DNA of 64,000 nucleotides from Labilibacter sediminis (GTDB lineage: Bacteria; Bacteroidota; Bacteroidia; Bacteroidales; Marinilabiliaceae): positions 310,001 through 374,000 of the forward strand of contig NZ_VCHY01000003.1 in NCBI RefSeq assembly GCF_005877885.1, in the 5' to 3' direction. This document shows positions 37,433-46,756 of the stretch, in pieces (positions within the stretch are counted from its first letter, which is position 1; every line of letters begins with the position of its first letter). Made by a program: the position numbers and the translations under genes. The notes below the pieces were generated by a model, which was not told where the DNA came from, searched no databases, and saw nothing but the letters and a program-made list of their open reading frames with translations.

Positions 37433-39139
37433 ATGAGAATAAAGTTAAACATTGCTCAAAAACTAATCGGTGGATTTAGTTTAATATTATTGGCAATACT
37501 TATAAATGGTATATCAACATATGTAACGCTTAATAATAGTAGAGCCTTAAGTGATAAAATTACTGGTGTTTATAGTCCGTCAGAGCATGGTATACAGCAG
37601 TTTAAGGATATGGTAATCAGCTCTAAAGCTTTAATTAAAAGTTGGGTTTTCATTGATCGTCAGCCAGGGACTGCGGATAAAATGGTATTAGAAAAACTAC
37701 ATGCAGAGGATTATACCAAGTTAATTGAAAGTATAGATGCCATTAAAAGTGATTGGGCTAATGAAGAGGACCGCCAGGCTTTTGATTCTATCAAGAATAA
37801 GGCAGATGCTTTATTTGTAAAACATGCCTATGTTATGTCGAGCTTAAATACGTTTGAGTCGTACGACGATGTAATGGTAATCTTTGAAGTTGAACCAATG
37901 GTTCAGGAGGACGGAGAAATCATAACCCTAAGTAACGAGATCATTGATGATTTAAATACTTTAGGAGAAAAGTTTGATACCTTAAATAAAGCTTCTCTTG
38001 CCGAAATGGATAACTCGTTTGGCTGGTTTAGTGGTTTTGTGTTGGTTATGATTATTGTATTAATTCTGGTATCCGGAGGTATTGCATATGTATTATATAC
38101 TAGCATTGTACAACCTTTAGTTAAAGGAGTAAACTTTGCCCAGGCAATTGGTGAGGGAGATTTAACTGCAGAACTTGAAATTCAGCAAGAAGATGAAATT
38201 GGTTTATTGGCAAAATCACTCGTAACTATGGCCGCTAATATTAAAGGTATTGTGGTATCCATAAAAGAAAATGCCAATGATCTTGTATCCAGTGGTAATA
38301 ATGTGAAGAGCAGCTCTATGCAACTATCTAAAGGATCTGCTGATCAAGCGGCGTCTGCTGAGGAAGTATCAACATCCATTGAAGAGATGGTGGCAAATAT
38401 TGATCAGAATACCGAGAATGCTGTGGAAACGGAAAAAATTACCGTAGAAACAGCTAAAGATGTGAATGTAGCAGATGAATTATCTTCAAAGGCTGCTGAT
38501 TCCATGAAAAGTGTATCTGAAAAAATTACCATTATTGGAGATATAGCATTTCAAACCAATATATTAGCGCTTAATGCAGCAGTTGAAGCGGCACGTGCAG
38601 GTGAGCATGGTAGAGGATTTTCAGTTGTTGCAGCAGAGGTAAGAAAACTAGCTGAAAGAAGTAAAGTTGCGGCCGACGAAATTTATGATCTTGTAAATGG
38701 TGGTTTAAAAGTATCGCAGGAAGCAGGAGAAAAATCAAGATTGCTAGTGCCGGACATTGAAAAAACAACGCAGTTGATTAAAGAAATATCAGCCGCTAGT
38801 TTAGAGCAAAAAACCGGTGCTGAGCAAATCAATATGGCCATGCAACAGTTAAACCTGATTACTCAGGAGAATGCATCTTCGTCTGATGAGTTAACGCAAA
38901 GTGCAGAGCAACTTTCTAGTTTGGCTGACCGATTAAAAGAAGCAGTAAGCTTCTTTAATATTGGTGATTCTGAAGAGGAAATATCTATATCCAGACCGAG
39001 TATAGAAGTTGAAAAAGAGGAATCAGGTGTTAAGGCTGAAACAAAAGCTAAGAAGAAGAAAAAAGTAAATGTTTCAGGAAAAGATGATTTAATCAACCTC
39101 GAAAAGGAGTTTGATTTAGATAATTACGAAAAATTTTAA
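37433..39139 (+). CDS. mcp: Methyl-accepting chemotaxis protein
   Basis: The 568-aa receptor has TM1 (about 11-31), a periplasmic helical domain of about 165 residues, TM2 (about 197-223), a HAMP domain (to about 276) and a cytoplasmic coiled coil. Its hairpin tip is canonical: [20 protein letters not shown], then [21 protein letters not shown]. The tail is a lysine-rich flexible linker ending in NYEKF. This fits the CheR/CheB tether consensus x-[HFYW]-x-x-[HFYW] at the very C-terminus. It is the only receptor in the cluster, so its adjacent YfiR partner, CheA and CheW define one signalling array. Confidence 0.95.
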   Translation: MRIKLNIAQKLIGGFSLILLAILINGISTYVTLNNSRALSDKITGVYSPSEHGIQQFKDMVISSKALIKSWVFIDRQPGTADKMVLEKLHAEDYTKLIESIDAIKSDWANEEDRQAFDSIKNKADALFVKHAYVMSSLNTFESYDDVMVIFEVEPMVQEDGEIITLSNEIIDDLNTLGEKFDTLNKASLAEMDNSFGWFSGFVLVMIIVLILVSGGIAYVLYTSIVQPLVKGVNFAQAIGEGDLTAELEIQQEDEIGLLAKSLVTMAANIKGIVVSIKENANDLVSSGNNVKSSSMQLSKGSADQAASAEEVSTSIEEMVANIDQNTENAVETEKITVETAKDVNVADELSSKAADSMKSVSEKITIIGDIAFQTNILALNAAVEAARAGEHGRGFSVVAAEVRKLAERSKVAADEIYDLVNGGLKVSQEAGEKSRLLVPDIEKTTQLIKEISAASLEQKTGAEQINMAMQQLNLITQENASSSDELTQSAEQLSSLADRLKEAVSFFNIGDSEEEISISRPSIEVEKEESGVKAETKAKKKKKVNVSGKDDLINLEKEFDLDNYEKF

Positions 39140-39160
39140 TTCTCAAATAGTCTGTTTATT

Positions 39161-39472
39161 ATGGATGTACCATTTTCAATTGAAGTAAAGCAAGCTGAAA
39201 ATACGGTAGATATGATCATTACTGGAGATTTAATTATTAATCATATTACTAAAATTAAAGAACAGATAGAGAATTCTATTGATTATTCAAAAAACCTTGG
39301 TATTCGTGTAACAAATCCTTCAAGTATTGATATCACTTTTATTCAAATACTTTTTTCTCTAAAAAATAAGTATGAAAATAAAGAAGTAGATTTTAAATTT
39401 GAAGGTATTTTAAATGAAGAATTACATGGTTTAGTATCTAATGCAGGATTTCAAGACCTATTTAAACTATAG
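39161..39472 (+). CDS. STAS-domain protein (anti-anti-sigma-like)
   Basis: The 103-aa protein has the STAS layout: FSIEVKQAENTVDMIITGDL, a helix, then NPSSIDITFIQILFSLK where the phosphorylatable residue normally follows Asp (DSS/DIS). Here IDITF offers Thr. The end LVSNAGFQDLFKL matches the last STAS helix. STAS proteins are substrates of RsbW-like kinases. The position between receptor and cheY suggests a switch partner within this pathway; SiaC-like proteins at the other end of the cluster have a similar logic. Confidence 0.75.
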   Translation: MDVPFSIEVKQAENTVDMIITGDLIINHITKIKEQIENSIDYSKNLGIRVTNPSSIDITFIQILFSLKNKYENKEVDFKFEGILNEELHGLVSNAGFQDLFKL

Positions 39473-39491
39473 AAATAAATATTAACTAGTT

Positions 39492-39857
39492 ATGGCTAAG
39501 ACAGTTCTTATTGTTGACGATTCAGAAAGTATAAGAGAAGTTGTAAATTTTACCCTTCAAAACGAAGGTTATGATGTTTTGGTTGGAATTGACGGGGAAG
39601 ATGCTCTTCAGTTTCTTGATGGAAGAAATATCGATATTATTATTACCGATTTGCATATGCCTAATCTTGATGGCTTAGGTTTAATTCGTAAGGTAAGAGA
39701 AATAGACACTTACAAACATATTCCAATTCTTTTTCTAACTACAGAATCTCAGGCAGCAAAAAAAATGGAAGCTAAGCAAGCTGGTGCAACAGGATGGATT
39801 ATTAAACCATTTGTTCCGGCCAAATTGCTAAGTGCAATCTCAAGAGTTTTAAGATGA
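39492..39857 (+). CDS. cheY: Chemotaxis response regulator CheY
   Basis: This is a 121-aa stand-alone receiver: DD at 9-10, phospho-acceptor Asp53 in IITDLHMP, Thr-Thr in LFLTTES and Lys in IIKPF. The sequence VDDSESIREVV and KHIPILFLTTES are typical of chemotaxis CheY of the F6/F7-like families. It overlaps the following Hpt gene by 4 bp (ATGA). Because no flagellar motor genes exist here, phospho-CheY must act on another target, for example gliding or T9SS machinery, pili or the Hpt protein. Confidence 0.92.
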   Translation: MAKTVLIVDDSESIREVVNFTLQNEGYDVLVGIDGEDALQFLDGRNIDIIITDLHMPNLDGLGLIRKVREIDTYKHIPILFLTTESQAAKKMEAKQAGATGWIIKPFVPAKLLSAISRVLR

Positions 39858-40243
39858 TTGAGAAAATTAAAAAGGGATTTATAGATGACTCTATTAAGGA
39901 ACTTGAATCAATAGAAATTGATTTAGGAAACGAAAGGTTAGGGAGTGTTTCTGATTGTGTGATTGAAAAAATATTTACTACCACACATAATATCAAAGGA
40001 ACTGCACCAATGCTTGGAATAGTAGGCGTTCAGGAAATTGTTGAACCTATTGAGCAGGTTTATGCTGCTTTACGTAAAGGTGATTTAACATGTTCCAGCG
40101 AAATAGTAGATAATACTATTAAGTTAATCCCTGTCATAAAATCAGAATTAAACATTAGTCAACCACACGATATTGACTCAGAAGACCTAAATAAATCACT
40201 AAAGTTTTTTGATTCTTTAATATCCAAAGATGCAGGCGCATGA
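39854..40243 (+). CDS. Stand-alone histidine phosphotransfer (Hpt) protein
   Basis: The 129-aa protein is a single Hpt domain with phospho-acceptor His45 in TTHNIKGTAPMLG, equivalent to HSLKGGG in CheA P1 (also His45 there). It overlaps cheY and cheA by 4 bp at each end, so the three are translated in tight coupling. It may act as a phosphate sink or as a relay from CheA/CheY to another receiver. Such a free Hpt between cheY and cheA is unusual. Confidence 0.85.
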   Translation: MIEKIKKGFIDDSIKELESIEIDLGNERLGSVSDCVIEKIFTTTHNIKGTAPMLGIVGVQEIVEPIEQVYAALRKGDLTCSSEIVDNTIKLIPVIKSELNISQPHDIDSEDLNKSLKFFDSLISKDAGA

Positions 40244-42273
40244 TTGATAAGTTTAGAGCCAAATTTGTTGAAGAATCCCTCGACAATGTTCATGATTTGG
40301 AAGAAGCTTTGCTTCTTTTAGAAAATGATAAGTCGGATAAGGAAATTATAGAGCGTATTTTTAGAGCTATGCACTCTTTAAAAGGTGGTGGTGCGATGTT
40401 TGGGTTTAATGACTTGAGCGAATTTACACACCATCTTGAAACAGTATTTGATTGGGTAAGAAACAATAAACTGGTTGTTACGGATGATTTAATCTCGCTT
40501 ACCTTTAATGCTATAGACCAAATAAAGCATTTTCTTCAGGTAGGCGATTTAACTGAGGAATCTGAAAAGAAGGATTTGGAAATTATTACCCGCAAGGTTC
40601 AACAATTTGTTTCTAAACCATCTGAAATTTCAAGTTCACCAGAGCAAACTATATCGTCAGAGGTAAAGGTAGAAACAGATGATTCAAAATCATTTTTTAT
40701 ACAGTTTAAACCTCATAGAAACATATTACAAAACGGTACAAATCCACTTTTTTTACTGGATGATCTTCATGCCTTAGGTGAGGCAGTTGTTTTGTATAAT
40801 GGTAGCAAAGTTCCAGAATTAGATCAGTTAGATCCCCAAGAATGTTTTATTTTCTGGGACGTAATCTTAAATACTTCGGAACCAATTAATGAAATTCAGG
40901 ATGTATTTATTTTCGTTGAAGACGAGTGTGATCTCGAAATCACAGAAATTTTTAGTGGAAACATAATTCATCATCCTGTTTTAATCGATTTAATTGATAA
41001 AGCAAAAAAAGGAGAACAAGCCTTAAGCTCTAATCTTTTAAAAAGTGTTTCCTGGTCTGGCGAAAAGAAAGCAGGTAGTGGTGAAAAGAAGAAAGCCCAA
41101 TTAAAGGAACACAAGATTTCAAGTATCAGGGTTGCTTCAACTAAAATTGATGAATTGGTTAACCTGGTTAGTGAATTGGTTACTATTCAGGCACAACTGA
41201 ATTTATATGCTGAAAATAATGGTGAGCCACAAATAATTTCTCTTTCCGAAAATATTCAGAAACTTAGCCGTCAATTACGTGATAATGCGTTTGAAATTAG
41301 CTTGATACCACTTCAAAATGATTTGATGCGTTTTCAACGTTTGGTCCGTGATTTATCTAAGGAGCTGAATAAAGAAATTGACTTTATTATTGAAGGTGGC
41401 GATATTGAGCTGGATAAAAATATAATAGAGCATTTAACAGATCCATTGTTACACATGATTAGAAATTGTGTGGATCATGGAATTGAAATGCCGGATGAGC
41501 GTATTAAAAAAGGCAAGTCACCTAAGGGAACAATTATATTCAAAGCTTATTACGAAGGTGCCAGCGTTATTATTAAGGTAATAGATGATGGTAAAGGAAT
41601 TGATCCGGAATTCATATTAAATAAGGCCATATCTAAAGGTCTGATAGATGAAGGGGTTGAGCTGACGAAGAGTGAGATCTTTGACCTGGTATTTATGAGC
41701 GGATTTTCTACCAAGGATAATGTATCAGATCTTTCGGGCAGAGGTGTTGGAATGGACGTTGTTAAAAGAAAAATTGGTGAAATTCGTGGAGAAGTATCTA
41801 TTGATTCTGAACCGGATAAAGGAACAACAATAACCCTTGAATTACCACTTACTCTTTCTATTATCGATGGTTTATTGGTTACAATTGCTAAATCGCAATA
41901 TGTAATTCCAATTTCATCCATCGAAAAAATATTTCCATTGGAAATTGAAGATCAAAAAAATATCTTCAACAATGTTATTACTATGGATGGAGAGCAATTT
42001 CCAATTGTAGAATTAAGAGGAGTATTTAATGAGGAGAAATCGGAAGCAAAACAACATATTATTCAGGTTAAATATGAGAATAAAAAAGTTGGTATTGTTG
42101 TGGATGAGGTAATTGGGGAATATCAAACTGTTGTGAAACCACTGGGAAGATTATTGCGTAATCAGGATATTATTTCTGGTGCATCAATAATGGGAGATGG
42201 TACCATTTCTATGGTTGTTGATACCAATAGATTAATACATTATCACTGGTCTCAAAAATTACATAAACATTAG
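40240..42273 (+). CDS. cheA: Chemotaxis histidine kinase CheA
   Basis: The 677-aa kinase has P1 with His45 (AMHSLKGGGAMFGF). A P2-like regulatory domain (about 155-265, IQFKPHRNILQNGTNPLFLL, LDPQECFIFWDVIL) follows. P3 (about 295-355, RVASTKIDELVNLVSELV) dimerises it, P4 is the ATPase with MIRNCVDHGIE, DDGKGID and GRGVGMDVVK, and P5 is CheW-like. All catalytic elements are intact. It is followed directly by two cheW genes, with its stop codon abutting the first start. Confidence 0.97.
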   Translation: MIDKFRAKFVEESLDNVHDLEEALLLLENDKSDKEIIERIFRAMHSLKGGGAMFGFNDLSEFTHHLETVFDWVRNNKLVVTDDLISLTFNAIDQIKHFLQVGDLTEESEKKDLEIITRKVQQFVSKPSEISSSPEQTISSEVKVETDDSKSFFIQFKPHRNILQNGTNPLFLLDDLHALGEAVVLYNGSKVPELDQLDPQECFIFWDVILNTSEPINEIQDVFIFVEDECDLEITEIFSGNIIHHPVLIDLIDKAKKGEQALSSNLLKSVSWSGEKKAGSGEKKKAQLKEHKISSIRVASTKIDELVNLVSELVTIQAQLNLYAENNGEPQIISLSENIQKLSRQLRDNAFEISLIPLQNDLMRFQRLVRDLSKELNKEIDFIIEGGDIELDKNIIEHLTDPLLHMIRNCVDHGIEMPDERIKKGKSPKGTIIFKAYYEGASVIIKVIDDGKGIDPEFILNKAISKGLIDEGVELTKSEIFDLVFMSGFSTKDNVSDLSGRGVGMDVVKRKIGEIRGEVSIDSEPDKGTTITLELPLTLSIIDGLLVTIAKSQYVIPISSIEKIFPLEIEDQKNIFNNVITMDGEQFPIVELRGVFNEEKSEAKQHIIQVKYENKKVGIVVDEVIGEYQTVVKPLGRLLRNQDIISGASIMGDGTISMVVDTNRLIHYHWSQKLHKH

Positions 42274-42732
42274 ATGATGGAAGTCGATTTTAAAACACTT
42301 ATATCTTTTAAACTGGGAGATCAAACATTTGCTTTTGATAGCCTTTTGGTTAGAAATATTTTGCCCTACGAAAATAATGTAACAAAAGTACCTAACTCAA
42401 AAGATTTTGTCTTAGGTATTATCAATCTTCACGGGATCATAGTTCCGGTTACCGATATGCGTATGATTATGGATATTGATGAAACCGCCATTACTAAAGA
42501 TACTTCTATCATCATTGTTTCACCTGAAGATAAACAGGAGAGTCAGTTTGGGATTTTAGTGGATGTAGTAAAGGAAGTGTTCGAAGTTAAAAAGGCTAAA
42601 ATCGGTCCGTCATCGTTTCAAAAAGGAATGGGACTCATTGAAACATTTGAGGGTACGGTTCAGGAAAACGATGAATTTATTCACTTGATCGATTTAAAGC
42701 ATGTAGTTTCACAAATTGAAAGTAAAAACTAA
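42274..42732 (+). CDS. cheW: CheW coupling protein, copy 1
   Basis: This is a 152-aa CheW domain with ISFKLGDQTFAFD, the NILPYEN strand, LGIINLHGIIVPVTDMRMIM and FGILVDVVKEVFEV. CheW links receptors to CheA. It starts immediately after the cheA stop codon. It differs clearly from the second copy, so the two probably occupy different places in the array. Confidence 0.93.
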   Translation: MMEVDFKTLISFKLGDQTFAFDSLLVRNILPYENNVTKVPNSKDFVLGIINLHGIIVPVTDMRMIMDIDETAITKDTSIIIVSPEDKQESQFGILVDVVKEVFEVKKAKIGPSSFQKGMGLIETFEGTVQENDEFIHLIDLKHVVSQIESKN

Positions 42733-42737
42733 TATCA

Positions 42738-43220
42738 ATGGAAGAAATCAATAATTCATATCTTTCGTTTAAAATAGGAACGGAATCTTTTGCCATTCAT
42801 GTTAGTAAGGTAAATGAAATTAGGGAATATGAAGTTCCTCGCAATATGCCTGAATCTATTTCTTTCATGAAGGGCGTAATTGACCATCGTGAGGAAGTTA
42901 TACCAGTTATAGATACAGGAGTTAAATTTGCTTTAAAGCCTGTTGAAATAACACAACAAACTTGTATCATTATTATTGATGTTACAAGAAAAGATTCTGG
43001 AAAAACATTTCGTGTTGGAATATTAACAGATGCGGTTACAGATGTTTTTGAAGCTGCAGAAAGTCAGTTTAAACATATTGAAACAGATTATAGTCCTAAT
43101 TATATAAAAGCTACATGTCAAGTAAACGATAACTTTTATCTGATATTAAATTCAGATGAAGTATTCAGTGTGAATGACATAGTGGAAATGAGTTCTGTTA
43201 TTAAAGAAGTTAAAGCATAG
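42738..43220 (+). CDS. cheW: CheW coupling protein, copy 2
   Basis: The 160-aa protein has the CheW features YLSFKIGTESFAIHVSKVNEI, written here as SFKIGTESFAIHV, then REYEVPRNMP, SFMKGVIDHREEVIPVIDTG and RVGILTDAVTDVFE. It lies 5 bp after the first cheW. Its stop codon overlaps the GTG start of cheR by one base (TAGTG). Two CheW proteins for a single local receptor suggest that further receptors elsewhere in the genome use this kinase. Confidence 0.93.
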   Translation: MEEINNSYLSFKIGTESFAIHVSKVNEIREYEVPRNMPESISFMKGVIDHREEVIPVIDTGVKFALKPVEITQQTCIIIIDVTRKDSGKTFRVGILTDAVTDVFEAAESQFKHIETDYSPNYIKATCQVNDNFYLILNSDEVFSVNDIVEMSSVIKEVKA

Positions 43221-44089
43221 TGGATCGAGATAAGATATACTCAAAGGAGCTGGATTGCTTTAAAGCCGAATTATCTTCTAAGGATTTTGATGCTTTTAGT
43301 AATTTCATTTATTCCGAATTCGGAATAAAAATGCCTGCTGTAAAGAGGATTATGCTACAAGGACGCTTGTTAAAAAGAATCAGGCACCTGAAAATGAAAT
43401 CCTATGGTGAGTATAAAGATTATCTGTTTAGTAAAGAAGGTCAAAAAGAAGAGATATTTAATTTTTTAAATGTTGTAACTACCAATAAAACTGACTTTTA
43501 CAGGGAGCCTATTCATTTTGATTTTTTAAAGTCTAAAGTGCTTCCCGAATTTAACGCTAAAGCAGGCCATGAACCATTTAAAATTTGGAGTGCGGGCTGC
43601 TCAAGTGGTGAAGAATTATACACGATGTCTATTACTTTGAACGAGTATAAAAGAGAAAATCCAACTTTTAAGTTTTCTATTTTAGGTACAGATATTTCTC
43701 AAAATGTTTTAGGTAAAGCAGCAAAAGGAGTTTATCCAATGAACAAAGTGGATATAATTCCTTTGGAGTTGAAAAAAAAGTATCTTTTAAAAAGTAAGAG
43801 TAAAGAAAACCAAACGGTAAAGGTAAGACCGGAGTTGCAAAGCAGCTTAAGTTTAAAATATTTAAACCTGATGGATGCATCTTACTCTAATATTACAGAA
43901 AAGTTTGACGCTATCTTTTGTAGAAATGTTTTAATATATTTCGACAGAGCTACACAAGAAAGCGTAATAAATAAGTTAAGTTCACATCTTAAAACAGGCG
44001 GTTATTTTTTTATTGGACATTCAGAGTCATTAACAGGTATGGATGTACCCTTAGAACATATTAAGCCAACTATTTTTAGAAAAAAATAA
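43220..44089 (+). CDS. cheR: Chemotaxis protein methyltransferase CheR
   Basis: CheR methylates receptor glutamates with S-adenosylmethionine. The 289-aa protein has the N-terminal helical domain, TTNKTDFYREPIHF, the SAM-binding loop SAGCSSGEELYTMS, LGTDISQNVL, and IFCRNVLIYFDRATQ. It is complete and likely active. The start is a GTG overlapping the cheW stop. With CheD and CheB just downstream it forms the full adaptation set for the receptor, whose C-terminal NYEKF could tether it. Confidence 0.95.
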   Translation: MDRDKIYSKELDCFKAELSSKDFDAFSNFIYSEFGIKMPAVKRIMLQGRLLKRIRHLKMKSYGEYKDYLFSKEGQKEEIFNFLNVVTTNKTDFYREPIHFDFLKSKVLPEFNAKAGHEPFKIWSAGCSSGEELYTMSITLNEYKRENPTFKFSILGTDISQNVLGKAAKGVYPMNKVDIIPLELKKKYLLKSKSKENQTVKVRPELQSSLSLKYLNLMDASYSNITEKFDAIFCRNVLIYFDRATQESVINKLSSHLKTGGYFFIGHSESLTGMDVPLEHIKPTIFRKK

Positions 44090-44106
44090 AGCACAAAACG
44101 ATAACC

Positions 44107-45009
44107 ATGAATAATTTATCAGACAGACAGTTATTAAAGGAGCTAAGACAGCGGCTAGAGAATGGTAAAAACAGTGAAAAAGAGATAAAAGACTTAACGT
44201 TGGAATTGCAGAGTGTTTCCAAAAAGTTTAAAGAATCGGAAGCGCTTAAAAGCCATTTTATTTCAAATATATCAAATGAAATAGTTAACCCATTTACCTC
44301 TATTTTAGGGTTGTCAAAAGCTATTTTATCGGTAGAAAAACATGATTGGAAAAAAGTGGTATCTATGGTTGCTTTAATTCACTCTGAAGCATTCAACCTT
44401 GATTTTCAATTAAAAAATATATTTGTTGCCGCGAAAATTGAAGCAGGTGAAATAGCACCAAATATTGCCAAAGTAAATATTCGCAGTTTACTGCAAACAG
44501 TTGTTGATTCTTTCAATATTATTTCTCGCAAAATGGGGATTAATATTGAAACTCAGTTTAATATTGAGCATGGTTTTGGAAAGAACTTTTATTTTAAAAC
44601 TGATTCTGAAAAATTAAAACTGATTCTGAGTAACCTTATAAATAATGCCTTAAAGTATAGTTATAAAGATAGTAAGGTTATAATATCTGTATGGTTGGAT
44701 GATGAAGATGTGTTAAAAATTTCAGTTCAGGATTATGGAACAGGAATTTCTGAAAAGAATCAAAAAACCATATTCGAAAGATTTAAAAGGTTAGATACAG
44801 GAATCAACTCCATTAATAGAGGGCATGGTTTAGGGTTATCTATTACAAAGGCTTTATTGGATGTGTTAAGTGGTAACATAGAAATTGCCAGTCAAAAAGG
44901 AGAAGGATCAACCTTTACCATTAGTGTACCGGAGGCAAAAAATATTGTGGATGGATTTAGCGGTGATGGTAATGATTTATTCTTTGATGAAGAGGACGAG
45001 ATTTTTTAA
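44107..45009 (+). CDS. Histidine kinase-like protein lacking the phospho-acceptor histidine
   Basis: The 300-aa soluble protein has an N-terminal coiled coil (1-45), a dimerisation region and a HATPase domain. Its H-box reads FISNISNEIVNPFTSILG, so Asn57 (codon AAT) stands where SHEIRTP-type kinases have His. The ATP-binding boxes look intact: NLINNALKYS, DYGTGIS, FERFKR and GHGLGLS. It cannot autophosphorylate in the normal way. It may act as a binding partner of CheA or CheY, or as a phosphatase. It sits between cheR and cheD, 17 bp after cheR. Confidence 0.88.
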   Translation: MNNLSDRQLLKELRQRLENGKNSEKEIKDLTLELQSVSKKFKESEALKSHFISNISNEIVNPFTSILGLSKAILSVEKHDWKKVVSMVALIHSEAFNLDFQLKNIFVAAKIEAGEIAPNIAKVNIRSLLQTVVDSFNIISRKMGINIETQFNIEHGFGKNFYFKTDSEKLKLILSNLINNALKYSYKDSKVIISVWLDDEDVLKISVQDYGTGISEKNQKTIFERFKRLDTGINSINRGHGLGLSITKALLDVLSGNIEIASQKGEGSTFTISVPEAKNIVDGFSGDGNDLFFDEEDEIF

Positions 45010-45019
45010 GGGCGACTAG

Positions 45020-45490
45020 ATGAACCAATATTTACAACATTTTTTATATCCTTCTTCATTGTTTGTAAGTAAAGAGCCCTATCTGGTGAAAACCATATTA
45101 GGTTCTTGTGTGGCGATTTGCTTATGGGATTCCCGGTTGAAGATTGGCGGACTAAATCATTATATGCTTCCGCATTGGAATGGTAATGATTTGGCTTCAC
45201 CTAAATATGGAAATATTGCTATTGATAAGCTCATCGACCGATTACTTTTTCACGGATCGCGTATCGAAGATCTGCAGGCGAAAGTATTTGGTGGGGGTGA
45301 ACTGATGCAAACCGGCAATTCCAAAACTTTAATTGGAGAACGAAACATTAGAGTCGCTCGTCTTATGTTGGAGGAACGAAATATTCCAATAGTAGCATCG
45401 AGTACCGGTGGGAAAAGAGGTAGGAAGATAATCTTCTTTACCGATACCGGAGAGGTACGACACAAGCTATTGGATAAAAAAAGTAATTAG
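45020..45490 (+). CDS. cheD: Chemoreceptor glutamine deamidase CheD
   Basis: CheD deamidates receptor glutamines and can act as a phosphatase partner. The 156-aa protein has the catalytic Cys30 in ILGSCVAICLWD and His47 in GLNHYMLPH, then NIAIDKLI and AKVFGGGELM. Length and motifs are standard. It starts 10 bp after the kinase-like gene. Its presence means that the receptor probably carries Gln at some methylation sites. Confidence 0.95.
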   Translation: MNQYLQHFLYPSSLFVSKEPYLVKTILGSCVAICLWDSRLKIGGLNHYMLPHWNGNDLASPKYGNIAIDKLIDRLLFHGSRIEDLQAKVFGGGELMQTGNSKTLIGERNIRVARLMLEERNIPIVASSTGGKRGRKIIFFTDTGEVRHKLLDKKSN

Positions 45491-45578
45491 GAGCTAATTT
45501 GCTTCTGCGATAATGAACCACAAAATATTTTTTCTATCTTACTAAGATAATGAGAAATGATTTTGAAAACCTTATTCT

Positions 45579-46658
45579 ATGCTGATGAATAAAATTAGGG
45601 TACTTGTAGTTGATGATTCAGCAGTTGTGCGACAAAGCCTATCTTCTATTTTAGGTTCAGATCCTGAGATAGAGGTCATGGGAACAGCAGCTGATCCAAT
45701 AATAGCTGTAAAAAAAATAATGAAGGAAATTCCAGATGTAATAACTCTGGATATTGAGATGCCTCGAATGGATGGCCTGACTTTCTTACGAAAGATTATG
45801 TCGCAACATCCAATTCCTGTGGTGGTTATTTCTTCATTAACTTCTGAAGGAACAGAAGTAGCTATGAAAGCCTTAGAATATGGAGCATCAGAAATTATAG
45901 GAAAGCCGGCGATGAATGCTGCTAAGTTCATCAATGAATCAAAGATAATGATTTGTGATGCCGTAAAAGCAGCAGCTCAGGCAAAATTATCAAGGCGTAA
46001 AATAAAAACTCCTCCGCAAAATATAGAGGTCAAACCAAAGTATAGTGCCGATGTAATTCTTGAAAAAGCATCAGCTTCAACCAGAATTACAATAACAGAA
46101 AAGGTGGTTGTATTAGGAGCTTCTACAGGAGGGACAGAAGCCATTAGGGTATTTCTAAAAAACTTACCGGAAAAAATGCCGGGTATAGCCATTGTTCAAC
46201 ATATGCCGGAAGGATTTACACGTTCATTTGCCAATAGCCTAAATAATATTTGTGCTTTAGAGGTTAAAGAGGCAGAGAATGGAGATAAACTCTATCAGGG
46301 CAGAGTACTTATTGCTCCCGGTAACCGTCATATGTTGTTGAAGAGAGTGGGCAAAGAGTATTTTGTTGAAGTTAAAGAAGGACCGTTGGTTAACAGGCAC
46401 AGACCATCCGTTGATGTTCTATTCAGAAGTGCATCAAGGTATGCAGGTAAAAATGCCACTGGAATTTTGTTAACAGGTATGGGTAATGATGGTGCCAAAG
46501 GTTTATTTGAGTTAAAAGAGTCAGGAGCTAAAACAATTGCACAGGATGAGCAAAGCTCAATTGTTTACGGAATGCCTAAAGAGGCCGCAAAAATTGGTGC
46601 AGTAGAAAAAGTTTTATCTCTCGACGATATTGCACCATTTCTTTTAAAATCACTTTAA
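45579..46658 (+). CDS. cheB: Chemotaxis protein-glutamate methylesterase CheB
   Basis: The 359-aa protein has an N-terminal receiver (Asp58 in [12 protein letters not shown]) and a C-terminal methylesterase with Ser182 ([10 protein letters not shown]), His208 (VQHMPEGFT) and Asp304 ([10 protein letters not shown]). This is complete CheB, removing receptor methyl groups when phosphorylated by CheA. An alternative ATG lies two codons downstream (45585). An 88-bp gap with no recognisable signal separates it from cheD. Confidence 0.96.
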   Translation: MLMNKIRVLVVDDSAVVRQSLSSILGSDPEIEVMGTAADPIIAVKKIMKEIPDVITLDIEMPRMDGLTFLRKIMSQHPIPVVVISSLTSEGTEVAMKALEYGASEIIGKPAMNAAKFINESKIMICDAVKAAAQAKLSRRKIKTPPQNIEVKPKYSADVILEKASASTRITITEKVVVLGASTGGTEAIRVFLKNLPEKMPGIAIVQHMPEGFTRSFANSLNNICALEVKEAENGDKLYQGRVLIAPGNRHMLLKRVGKEYFVEVKEGPLVNRHRPSVDVLFRSASRYAGKNATGILLTGMGNDGAKGLFELKESGAKTIAQDEQSSIVYGMPKEAAKIGAVEKVLSLDDIAPFLLKSL

Positions 46659-46756
46659 AAGGTAGCATAAGTCGCTAAAATGGTAAAAAGTTTATAATTT
46701 CGTTAGCGCAAATCCAACCCCATCCATAATTAAAAATAAACACAAAATTGATTATT

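Noticed and set aside
44107-45009. Ordinary sensor histidine kinase
   Set aside because: The residue in the H-box is Asn (codon AAT), not His.
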